In this document: positions 8,217 through 14,827 of the stretch, piece by piece
Layout: each line of letters opens with the position of its first letter
Position numbering within the stretch: position 1 is the first letter of the stretch
DNA from: JARIHD01 sp041743655
GTDB taxonomy: Bacteria; Patescibacteriota; Saccharimonadia; Saccharimonadales; UBA4665
DNA: 31,955 bases
Assembly (NCBI GenBank): GCA_041743655.1
Contig: JBGTMJ010000033.1
Coordinates: forward strand, 1 to 31,955
Direction: 5' to 3'
Made by a program: the position numbers and the translations under genes
The notes under the pieces: model-generated
Databases searched by the model: none
Seen by the model: only the letters and a program-made list of their open reading frames with translations
What the model was told of the DNA's origin: nothing

Positions 8217-8726
8217 ATGGGGGGACTTATGTTTGGGCAGCACGACGATCAACTTCAAAACCACGACGCCAGTCAGCCAACGTCAGATGTAACGTTAGCT
8301 AACGACAACCAGGCTGCGGGCACACCTGTTCTGAATGTGAACGACCTCAGTAACGATACTATCGACGACAGTACACTGGTCACGAATCCATCTATAATCA
8401 CCGAACCTGCAATCCCTGCACCGCTGCCCGCCACCCCACAACCAACTGCAAGTATTACTCCTAGCACCGAACAATTATTGGACATCAAACAACAAGCTCT
8501 ACAACAATTAACACCGCTGGTCGGGCACCTTGAGCAAGAACCGGAAGAAAAGTTCCGCACAACCATGATGATGATCCAAGCGTCAGACAATGATAGACTT
8601 GTCAAAGCCGCTTACGACGCAGCCCTCCAGATTGCAGACGAAAAAGTACGAGCCCAGGCCTTGCTTGATATAGTCAACGAGATTAACTACTTTACGCATA
8701 ATAGCAGCAATAATCAGGCCGTCTAG
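8217..8726 (+). CDS. soluble acidic protein of unknown function
   Basis: The 169-residue product has a low-complexity Asn/Asp/Thr/Pro-rich N-terminal half (about 1-80) and a compact helical C-terminal half. The latter contains LLDIKQQALQQLTPLVGHLE, EEKFRTTMMMIQASD and ARAQALLDIVNEINYFT-like helices. From memory a conserved C-terminal block of this kind recurs in Saccharibacteria next to sortase genes, but I cannot check this. There is no signal peptide or transmembrane segment. The ATG at 8229 (MFGQHDD) follows a G-run and is an alternative start. The sortase gene follows after 30 bases. Confidence 0.7.
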   Translation: MGGLMFGQHDDQLQNHDASQPTSDVTLANDNQAAGTPVLNVNDLSNDTIDDSTLVTNPSIITEPAIPAPLPATPQPTASITPSTEQLLDIKQQALQQLTPLVGHLEQEPEEKFRTTMMMIQASDNDRLVKAAYDAALQIADEKVRAQALLDIVNEINYFTHNSSNNQAV

Positions 8727-8756
8727 CCTGCCCGATTAGAGCCCCTTGGTTTGTAA

Positions 8757-9344
8757 GTGAAGCTTGCGCGCATTAATACTGTTCTGCTTTTAGCCATCGT
8801 ACTTATCAATGGTTATATTATTGTTTTGCCGCTGCTGCCCAAGATTACATTTTGGGTTCAGAGCCAAGACAAGGGGCGTATACAACAACTCGAAGCCAAG
8901 ATACTCGCTCCATCTCTCAAGGCACCACCCGTTAGCCCTCCCAAAGAAAATCAACTTATTATCCCAAGTATGTTGTTAGATCAGCCAATATATGACGGGC
9001 CAACAGTCAAAACGCTCAACAAGGGTTTATGGCGCAAGCCACATGGTAGTACTCCGGACAAAGGAGGCAATACGGTGCTGGTCGGACATAGGCTCACCTA
9101 TAGTAATCCTCGTGGCACACTGTACAACCTGGATAAAGTCAGCATGGGCGACAAAGTAGGGTTATGGTGGAATGGTGAACAATTCAACTACGTTGTCACA
9201 GAGATAAAAGTGGTAAAGCCGACAGAAATCAGTATAGAGGCCCGGACTGCACAGCCACAGCTCACCATATACACCTGTACTCCATTATGGCTACCCAAAG
9301 ACCGCCTCGTAGTAATCGCCAAACCGGAGAGTCCGAATGAGTGA
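8757..9344 (+). CDS. membrane-bound sortase transpeptidase
   Basis: The GTG-start product has 195 residues. An N-terminal membrane anchor (about 6-28) is followed by a linker and a sortase beta-barrel. The catalytic triad is visible: His111 in LVGHRLTYSNPRG, Cys174 in LTIYTCTP (the TLxTC motif) and Arg183 in LPKDRLVV. The fold details resemble class D/E/F-like sortases rather than class A of Staphylococcus; the exact class is uncertain. It should act outside the membrane on LxxTG-type substrates. The neighbouring gene at 9430-9732 encodes a protein with an LTDTG sorting signal, a likely partner. The start lacks a strong Shine-Dalgarno. Confidence 0.9.
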   Translation: MKLARINTVLLLAIVLINGYIIVLPLLPKITFWVQSQDKGRIQQLEAKILAPSLKAPPVSPPKENQLIIPSMLLDQPIYDGPTVKTLNKGLWRKPHGSTPDKGGNTVLVGHRLTYSNPRGTLYNLDKVSMGDKVGLWWNGEQFNYVVTEIKVVKPTEISIEARTAQPQLTIYTCTPLWLPKDRLVVIAKPESPNE

Positions 9345-9441
9345 AAAAACACAATTTTTCTTACTGATAGCACTCTTGCTTGCCAGCTTGGTATTGCTTT
9401 GGCTTGCAAACGCAGCAGCTGGTAATGTATTAGCCCTTTAG
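9337..9441 (+). CDS. 34-residue single-span membrane peptide coupled to sortase
   Basis: The ATG lies inside the sortase gene's last codons (8-base overlap in another frame), typical of translational coupling. The peptide starts MSEKTQFFLLIALLLASL and is almost one hydrophobic helix of about 22 residues, then a short ANAAAGNVLAL tail. The ANA/AAA run could also be a signal-peptidase site. Its 3' end overlaps the convergent LTDTG gene by 12 bases. It could stabilise the sortase or be an exported peptide; no function is known to me. Confidence 0.55.
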   Translation: MSEKTQFFLLIALLLASLVLLWLANAAAGNVLAL

Positions 9442-9732
9442 AGACGGACGTTCGGATGGGTCTGTACCCTTAGCAACAGGCCATTTTGCTGTGGTCTTGC
9501 GCCGCCGCCATATACGTACCACCAAACTCACAAATATAATCAAACAAGCAAGGGTAACAAAACCAACAACCGCGATACCAGTATCGGTCAAGTTGTTATT
9601 ACCATTCGTACTGCCTGCTGTAGCGCTGGAACAAGTGCCATTTGCTTGCTGGGTGGCTGAACAAGAATACGTGCCGTCCCCGTATAAACCCTCACCGTAT
9701 AACTGCCCAAAATATGTTACATAATATTTCAT
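9430..9732 (-). CDS. short cell-wall sorting-signal protein (LTDTG), likely sortase substrate
   Basis: The 100-residue product has an N-terminal Tyr/Gly-rich part (GQLYGEGLYGDGTYSC), a Ser/Thr/Asn/Gly linker, then LTDTG at 48-52. A hydrophobic helix (53-74) and a basic stop WRRRK follow, a canonical tripartite sorting signal. No N-terminal signal peptide is visible from this ATG, so export may depend on the single C-terminal helix in N-out orientation, or the true start lies elsewhere. A 20-residue cytoplasmic tail follows the basic stop, longer than usual. It lies tail-to-tail with the sortase operon. Confidence 0.75.
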   Translation of the reverse strand: MKYYVTYFGQLYGEGLYGDGTYSCSATQQANGTCSSATAGSTNGNNNLTDTGIAVVGFVTLACLIIFVSLVVRIWRRRKTTAKWPVAKGTDPSERPSLKG

Positions 9733-9815
9733 TTTAGAGATTCTTTTTTACATTAATGGTCATGTTTATGATACCATGGTAAAGGTCATTAGTGGTAATA
9801 ACAAGTGAGGGTAGT

Positions 9816-10025
9816 ATGTCGTCATTTAACCAGTTTGGATTCCTTAATTTAGGAGCTCCGGAGCTATTGCTTATCTTTCTGATCGTGCTTCTGTTGTTCG
9901 GTGGTAAAAAGCTGCCTGAACTTGCACGCAGTGCAGGATCATCAGTTCGTGAGCTAAGGAAAGGCTTGGGTGATGGGAGCGAGAAGGAAAAACAAAAACA
10001 AGCCGACGAGAAAGCACGCTCGTAA
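9816..10025 (+). CDS. tatA: Sec-independent translocase TatA-type subunit
   Basis: The 69-residue product starts at the ATG at 9816, preceded by GAGGG. It has a GAPELLLIFLIVLLLFGGKK membrane helix followed at once by the amphipathic helix LPELARSAGSSVRELRKGLG and a charged tail, the standard TatA/E layout. The upstream in-frame start at 9792 would only add eight unrelated residues. It overlaps tatC in another frame. No separate TatB is present, so this is a minimal TatAC-type system in which TatA forms the pore. Confidence 0.93.
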   Translation: MSSFNQFGFLNLGAPELLLIFLIVLLLFGGKKLPELARSAGSSVRELRKGLGDGSEKEKQKQADEKARS

Positions 10026-10992
10026 GCAGCTTCATAAGCAGTTTTTAGAGCCGGAAAAACTTCCTTTTATTGCGCATGTCCTTGAGCTGCGCAAGCGTTT
10101 CTTTTATATTGCCATATTTGTTGCACTGTTTGGTGGCCTGGCGGCTACTATGCAAGGACCACTTACAAGCTTTCTTCTGAAACCAGCTGGTAACCAGCAG
10201 TTTATATACACTTCTCCGGGTGGAGGCTTTGATTTTGTCTTTAGGTTGAGTTTGTATACCGGGATTGCGCTGAGCATCCCCGTGATAGTCTATAATCTAC
10301 TGGTCTATCTGCAGCCACTACTCAGGAAAGAAACCTTACGATTCGTAATTGGCATCAGCCTTTGGTCTAGCCTGCTTGCGTCCATGGGAATTCTGTATGG
10401 ATATTTTGTCGGTATGCCACCTGGTTTACATTTTTTGTTACAAAGTTTTTCGAGTGAACAGATAAAAGCACTTATAGGCATTGATAAATATCTTTCCTTT
10501 GTTTTGACATATTTGCTTGGCTCAGCTTTGCTTTTCCAAATCCCCTTAGTGCTTATTCTCATCAACCGTATTAAGCCCTTACAGCCCAAAAAGCTGATGG
10601 GCTATCAGCGTTGGGTCATACTTGCAGCATTTAGTATCGGGGCAATTATTAGCCCCTCACCGGATCTTAGAAACCAGGCGATCATGAGCGGGCCAATAAT
10701 ACTGATGTACGAAATAAGTATTATTATAATTTGGGCGCTCAACCGCAAGAACCGTAGACCTAAACGCGTTGTTGAGTTACTCCGTAAAGATGCCGAAATC
10801 CAAGCCGGCCGGCTGGCCAATTTTGAAAAAGCCCAGGCAATGTGGCAGCAAACCATCCGCAACACGGTAAGCCCAGTGGCTTCCAGCGCTACCAGCAAAC
10901 AGCAATACTTGCCTGCAAGCTCGAGAACTGACCGACCTCGCCAGTACCTGGAGAAGTTTAGCCGCCGTCCTTCTAGGTCTTTCATGGGTTAA
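9970..10992 (+). CDS. tatC: Sec-independent translocase TatC with extended C-terminus
   Basis: TatC binds twin-arginine signal peptides. The product is 340 residues from GTG 9970 (or 339 from ATG 9973), starting within tatA. The conserved first cytoplasmic motif is LPFIAHVLELRKRFFY (HxxELRKR). Six transmembrane helices follow, with the periplasmic SPGGGFDFVFRLSLYTGIAL segment and the FGxxFQIP-like GSALLFQIPLVL. ISPSPDLRNQ is the late SP motif. After the last helix a cytoplasmic tail of about 90 residues, rich in Arg, Gln and Ser, goes beyond the roughly 250-residue norm. Confidence 0.95.
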   Translation: MMGARRKNKNKPTRKHARKQLHKQFLEPEKLPFIAHVLELRKRFFYIAIFVALFGGLAATMQGPLTSFLLKPAGNQQFIYTSPGGGFDFVFRLSLYTGIALSIPVIVYNLLVYLQPLLRKETLRFVIGISLWSSLLASMGILYGYFVGMPPGLHFLLQSFSSEQIKALIGIDKYLSFVLTYLLGSALLFQIPLVLILINRIKPLQPKKLMGYQRWVILAAFSIGAIISPSPDLRNQAIMSGPIILMYEISIIIIWALNRKNRRPKRVVELLRKDAEIQAGRLANFEKAQAMWQQTIRNTVSPVASSATSKQQYLPASSRTDRPRQYLEKFSRRPSRSFMG

Positions 10993-11024
10993 GCTACCCT
11001 TTAGCATGAGCATATTAAAATAAC

Positions 11025-11052
11025 TTGACATAAGCATCACGGCTACTATAAA
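11025..11052 (+). promoter_or_regulatory. promoter before the 66-residue Tat-like protein gene
   Basis: A perfect TTGACA (11025-11030), 16 bases, then TATAAA (11047-11052). Transcription would start near 11060, about 30 bases before the ATG at 11091, so this gene can be expressed apart from tatC. Confidence 0.6.
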
Positions 11053-11090
11053 ATGTAATCAAAGTTTTAAAATAAAAGGTTAAAATAAAA

Positions 11091-11291
11091 ATGCAAAAGT
11101 TAAACTCCCTTATGCAACAAGAAATGACTCGGAAAGAGTTTTTAACAACTCTTGGGTTCGGTACGGCAACCGTTTTCGGTCTCTCGACTTTGTTACAGTT
11201 CTTTGGTAAAGCCAACCCCTTCCAACAGAGCGTATCACAAGGCTATTCGAGTGGCTCATACGGTGGCATAAAACGCACTTTACAAAGTTAG
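11091..11291 (+). CDS. 66-residue protein with Tat-like signal sequence
   Basis: Residues 13-18 read TRKEFL, followed by a hydrophobic, Gly/Thr-rich stretch LGFGTATVFGLSTLLQFF and a GYSSGSYGG-rich tail. This is the layout of a Tat signal (S/T-R-R-x-F-L-K), except that the second Arg is Lys. No AxA cleavage site is obvious, so the helix probably stays as an anchor. ATG 11124 (MTRKEFL) would be an alternative start. Its place directly after tatAC suggests a dedicated substrate or accessory factor. The tail of about 25 residues is too short for an enzyme. Confidence 0.6.
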   Translation: MQKLNSLMQQEMTRKEFLTTLGFGTATVFGLSTLLQFFGKANPFQQSVSQGYSSGSYGGIKRTLQS

Positions 11292-11315
11292 TCACGAGTC
11301 AAATCCAGGCTTCAA

Positions 11316-11353
11316 AATAAGAGAGCGCATTCATAGCGCTCTCTTATTTTTTT
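11316..11353. terminator. bidirectional rho-independent terminator
   Basis: A perfect 13-bp stem (AATAAGAGAGCGC and its complement) with a 7-base loop is followed on the plus strand by an unbroken T run. On the minus strand it ends in TTATTTT, so it can serve both the 66-residue gene and groEL. Confidence 0.85.
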
Positions 11354-11366
11354 GGACTTAATGAAA

Positions 11367-13016
11367 CTACATCATGCCCATGCCACCCATATCAGGCGCG
11401 GCAGAACCCCCATCTTTCTTATCGGGCACTTCTACTACCAAAGCTCCCATGGTCATGCTGGTACCGGCAATGGAAACGGCGTTCAATACTGCTTCCTTGG
11501 TAACGCGCGCTGGATCAACAATCCCGGCAACCTTCATATCTACCAGTTTTGCAGGATTATTAACATTGACGCCTGTGCCAGGTTTGCCAGTCTTAATCTG
11601 CGGCAACCATTCGTCCGGATTCAGGCCGGCATTCGATAAAAGAATTCGGAATGGCTGTTCAAGTGCATTCTTAAGCAACATCTTACCCGCAGCAATAGCC
11701 GCATCATCGTTATTGGTGGTAGTAATTGTCGCGGATAGGTCCACAAACGTCACGCCACCGCCGGGTACGATACCCTCAGCTAAGGCGGCTTTTACCGCAG
11801 CAACCGCGTCGTCCACACGAAACTTCTTTTCTTCGATTTCGGTCTCAGTGGCTCCACCAACCTTAATAACGGCAACCTTGCCTGACAGGGCCGCACGCCG
11901 CTTTTCGAGCTGTTCGCGATCATATTCACTGCTGACAGCGTCAACCTGGGCACTTACCTGCTTGATACGGGCTTGTACGTCGGCTGGAGAACCGGCACCC
12001 TCAATAATAGTCGTTTCATCTTTGCCAACAATAACCTTGCGGGCAGAACCAACCATACTAAGTTCAGCATTCTCAAACGTATAGCCACGGTCTTCACTGA
12101 TAACTGTGGCACCAGTCAAAATAGCAATATCCTCAAGGATTTCCTTGCGACGATCACCGAAAGCAGGAGCCTTAACGGCAACTGTGTTGAAGACGCCCTT
12201 CAAACGGTTCAACACCAATGTAGCAAGTGCCTCTCCTTCAACATCCTCAGCAATGACCACCAGGTCTTTCTTGCCTGTTTGTGCCAGCTTCTCAAGTACT
12301 GGTAAGAATTCCTGAATAGAACTAATCTTCTTGTCAGTAATAACAACTGCCGGTTTGTCGTACACAGCTTCCATACGGGCTGTATCGGTAACCATGTACG
12401 GGCTCACGAAACCGCGGTCAAAGGTAAAGCCTTCGACTACTTCGCTTTCAAGCGCCAGGCCCTGGCCCTCTTCAACGGTGACCACACCGTCACGACCAAC
12501 ATTGTCCATAACATCAGCTATGAGTTTGCCAATCTCAGCATCACCTGCGGAAATAGTAGCAACTTCAGCAATACGCTTCTTGTTGGCTGCAATATCTTCA
12601 CGCACACCGTCAAGCTTTTCGATAACATCGTGCGCAGCAGTTTCCAGCCCTTTTCTCAGCAGCATAGGGTTGTGTCCGGCAGCTATCAGCCTGTTGGCTT
12701 CACTGAGAATATGGTAGGTCAGCACGGTTACCGTAGTCGTACCGTCACCAGCTACATCGTTCATCTTTGAAGCAGCTTGCTTGATGAGTTCTGCCCCAAC
12801 CTTGTACCCCAAAGTCTCATCATCTACATCGCTGATATCAACACCTTTAGCAACAGTTACACCATCATGAGTAACTGTTGGGGCACCAAAACTCTTACTA
12901 ATAACAACGTTGCGGCCCTTAGGCCCCATCGTCGTCTTGACTGCATCGTATAGAATTTTTGCCCCAGCCAATACCCGCCTACGGGCGTCATCATCGTAAA
13001 ATACTTTCTTTGCCAT
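11367..13016 (-). CDS. groEL: chaperonin GroEL (Hsp60)
   Basis: The 549-residue product is a full-length chaperonin. Key motifs are visible: TMGPKGRNVVI and GDGTTTVTVL in the equatorial ATP site, a complete apical domain, VPGGGVTFVDL, and a C-terminal GGMGMM tail. It folds proteins in the cytoplasm with GroES as lid. It is 19 bases downstream of groES in one operon under CIRCE control and ends at the shared terminator. Confidence 0.98.
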   Translation of the reverse strand: MAKKVFYDDDARRRVLAGAKILYDAVKTTMGPKGRNVVISKSFGAPTVTHDGVTVAKGVDISDVDDETLGYKVGAELIKQAASKMNDVAGDGTTTVTVLTYHILSEANRLIAAGHNPMLLRKGLETAAHDVIEKLDGVREDIAANKKRIAEVATISAGDAEIGKLIADVMDNVGRDGVVTVEEGQGLALESEVVEGFTFDRGFVSPYMVTDTARMEAVYDKPAVVITDKKISSIQEFLPVLEKLAQTGKKDLVVIAEDVEGEALATLVLNRLKGVFNTVAVKAPAFGDRRKEILEDIAILTGATVISEDRGYTFENAELSMVGSARKVIVGKDETTIIEGAGSPADVQARIKQVSAQVDAVSSEYDREQLEKRRAALSGKVAVIKVGGATETEIEEKKFRVDDAVAAVKAALAEGIVPGGGVTFVDLSATITTTNNDDAAIAAGKMLLKNALEQPFRILLSNAGLNPDEWLPQIKTGKPGTGVNVNNPAKLVDMKVAGIVDPARVTKEAVLNAVSIAGTSMTMGALVVEVPDKKDGGSAAPDMGGMGMM

Positions 13017-13035
13017 TATTATAACTTCCCTTCTG

Positions 13036-13305
13036 CTACTTGACCGTAGCTACAATATTACCCTTGGAAATAATGATATATTCGTCGCCTTCGACTTTCA
13101 CGTTAGTGGCTTCGTACTCGTTTTTGTACAAAATACGGTCACCCACTTTCACATCTTCCACTTTCTTGCCTACAGCAACTACTTTAGCAACTTTTGGCTT
13201 TTCGGCTGCGCTGCTTGGCAAGTACAAGCCGCTGGCAGTTTTCGTCTGCGCTTCTTCAGCTACAGCAACAACGTAATCATTAAGAGGTTGTACTTTAACA
13301 CTCAT
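13036..13305 (-). CDS. groES: co-chaperonin GroES (Hsp10)
   Basis: The 89-residue product has the GroES beta-barrel pattern: VQPLNDYVVAVAEEAQTKTASGLYLP, where the mobile loop TKTASGLYLPSSA contacts GroEL, and the closing YIIISKGNIVATV strand. An AGGAGG-type Shine-Dalgarno lies before the ATG. It is slightly shorter than the usual 95-97 residues. Confidence 0.97.
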   Translation of the reverse strand: MSVKVQPLNDYVVAVAEEAQTKTASGLYLPSSAAEKPKVAKVVAVGKKVEDVKVGDRILYKNEYEATNVKVEGDEYIIISKGNIVATVK

Positions 13306-13346
13306 CGTTGATAACTCCTCCTTTTAGGTCTTTCCATTGAAGAGAG

Positions 13347-13373
13347 CTGGCACTTACACATAGTGAGTGCTAG
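13347..13373. promoter_or_regulatory. CIRCE operator 1 (HrcA site), degenerate left arm
   Basis: CTGGCACTT, nine bases, GAGTGCTAG. Against the CIRCE consensus TTAGCACTC-N9-GAGTGCTAA the right arm matches 8/9 and the left about 6/9. It lies in the groES leader, downstream of the predicted transcription start. Confidence 0.7.
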
Positions 13374-13377
13374 CCCA

Positions 13378-13404
13378 TCAGCACTCACTATACCGGAGCG
13401 CCAA
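13378..13404. promoter_or_regulatory. CIRCE operator 2 overlapping the groES -10 box
   Basis: TCAGCACTC, nine bases, GAGCGCCAA: left arm 8/9 and right arm 7/9 of the CIRCE consensus. It starts 31 bases from operator 1, about three helical turns, and covers the -10 box. Between the two operators the facing half-sites also form a 12-bp inverted repeat (13360-13371 with 13380-13391). Confidence 0.7.
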
Positions 13405-13416
13405 TTCCCCTGTCAA
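13387..13416 (-). promoter_or_regulatory. groESL promoter
   Basis: On the minus strand TTGACA (13411-13416), 18 bases, TATAGT (13387-13392). The -10 box is the spacer of CIRCE operator 2, so HrcA binding would block RNA polymerase. Confidence 0.65.
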
Positions 13417-13527
13417 GAGTGATAAATAATACTGTTTGAAGTTACATTTGCTAAACGTTCACAGCCAGATTGAAGAAAGAAAGAGCTGCTGACAGCTCAC
13501 AGGCTCTACTTAATTGTATCTGTTTTC

Positions 13528-13917
13528 CTATGCTCTATTCTGACTACCCATATTGCCGATATCTGTCCAGTAATGCAACATTTTATAGAATAGACCAGTA
13601 GGGACTACATACTCACCAATCCCTCTGGCCGATAACCTAGTTTCTTCTGCACCGACCAGGACTGAACTGGCGCTCTTTTCGTCTTCTATAGTAATGTTTT
13701 TTGTCACCCGTGAAGCGACTAACATGTGTGCAACCTGTTCTCTGATCTCATCAAGGTCTAGCCCCTTTTCTTTAGTATTGGCGTCTATGATCTCGGTCAT
13801 CATTAATAGAACTTTCGTTTCAAGGGCGCTCGTATTCTTGTCATCATGAAATATAGGTACTCGGCCTACTTCGCCGTCAAGTAACGTGTGGCTACTCGCT
13901 TCGAATTTTCCCTTCAT
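13528..13917 (-). CDS. unknown 129-residue protein, candidate partner/immunity protein of the EndoU-like gene
   Basis: I do not recognise this family. The product is soluble and acidic, with a helical centre (ALETKVLLMMTEIIDANTKE and LDLDEIREQVAHMLVAS) and no signal peptide or membrane helix. It has a proper AGGAGG Shine-Dalgarno. It lies 39 bases downstream of the EndoU-like nuclease gene on the same strand, the arrangement usual for toxin-immunity or toxin-antitoxin pairs, so an inhibitory role is a reasonable guess from context only. About 200 bases between this gene and groES contain the CIRCE region and little else. Confidence 0.65.
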   Translation of the reverse strand: MKGKFEASSHTLLDGEVGRVPIFHDDKNTSALETKVLLMMTEIIDANTKEKGLDLDEIREQVAHMLVASRVTKNITIEDEKSASSVLVGAEETRLSARGIGEYVVPTGLFYKMLHYWTDIGNMGSQNRA

Positions 13918-13956
13918 AAATCTATATTCCTCCTAGTCTAGTATATATTATACCAT

Positions 13957-14628
13957 TTATAGTTTCTTTAGAGGCCAGCCGCCTATAATACTGCCAGGGA
14001 TGACACTATCTGGCCCAGTTACCGTAGGCCTACCTTCGGTTACAGCACATACTGGTACGCCGTTGATCATTGCTTTATGTATAGTGGTATCACGTTGAGG
14101 GTCATATTCCCACACCCCGTTCTCTCCAGTAGCTGCAATCACTGATTCTATGACTTGCTGGGTTGACCATTCATTCGGGAACATGAACGAACCATGGTCC
14201 TTTGCATATACTTCGCCATCATCACTCGTTACCTCAACTGTATAAGCCTGAAAAACACCATTTTCTCTCTCTTTTTGTTCGGATCGGTAGTCACGCCGCT
14301 TTTTAGTAGGGTTAGCAGGATTGTATATCTTGGAACCAACTGTTCTACCTTCTGTTCCCAATGCAATAACAGTTGGGAGATGGTGCAGACCCCCGGTCTC
14401 ATCACCTTCCAGCATGTGCTTCAATCTATATATGCCAGTATTTTCATCAACAGCAAAAGCATTCATTTTGCCAGAATCATAAAATTTCTGAGATATCAGG
14501 CCTTTTTTAAGTAATGATAAATCAAATTGCTGCCTGTTGTATTCCGACTCACTAATTGTGCTTGAGCTCTCATGCTCAGGCGGCATCTCGATTATTGGCC
14601 ATAGTTGAGGCGCTAGATTTTCTGCCAT
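13957..14628 (-). CDS. probable EndoU-family nuclease (toxin-like RNase)
   Basis: Residues 65-223 follow the bacterial EndoU pattern. The first catalytic His is in RLKHMLEGDETGG (H71; family form HIL-GD--GG), followed by GGLHHLP with the second His (H82/H83). Later comes GVFQAYTVEV, a Lys in EVYAKDHG (K143), and the diagnostic SFMFPNEWSTQQVIESVIAA. The C-terminal GVPVCAV...SIIGGWPL also fits. EndoU enzymes cleave RNA, often tRNA, and usually form the tips of exported polymorphic toxins. Here the domain stands almost alone with a 60-residue polar N-terminus and no signal peptide, so the route of action is unclear. Motif comparison is from memory. Confidence 0.7.
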   Translation of the reverse strand: MAENLAPQLWPIIEMPPEHESSSTISESEYNRQQFDLSLLKKGLISQKFYDSGKMNAFAVDENTGIYRLKHMLEGDETGGLHHLPTVIALGTEGRTVGSKIYNPANPTKKRRDYRSEQKERENGVFQAYTVEVTSDDGEVYAKDHGSFMFPNEWSTQQVIESVIAATGENGVWEYDPQRDTTIHKAMINGVPVCAVTEGRPTVTGPDSVIPGSIIGGWPLKKL

Positions 14629-14827
14629 AGTTGTAATTTTATGTGATTGATTTATGTATTAATATATACCATAATATCGTGCTTTTTGCAATATTAATCT
14701 CGAAACGACCGACTGTTGAAGAGCGGTGCTAGTTTCAAGATTCAGGTTTAATTGGTAATTGCTAAAACACAGGAAATATACTAATGTAAGTAATACTCGT
14801 TTCTTTATAGGTAAGTATTAAATAAAA
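14629..14827. other. divergent intergenic region
   Basis: About 200 A+T-rich bases between the EndoU-like gene and the divergent 332-residue gene. It must hold both promoters; TATTATGG-like boxes are present toward the EndoU side, but none is convincing. No RNA gene or hairpin of note was seen. Confidence 0.4.

Noticed and set aside
11374..12717. Plus-strand open frames opposite groEL
   Set aside because: They are shadows of the groEL coding pattern with no start signals of their own.
13360..13391. Single operator made of GAGTGCT facing AGCACTC
   Set aside because: Arm order is the reverse of CIRCE; it is better explained as the facing half-sites of two tandem CIRCE elements, though RNA folding remains possible.
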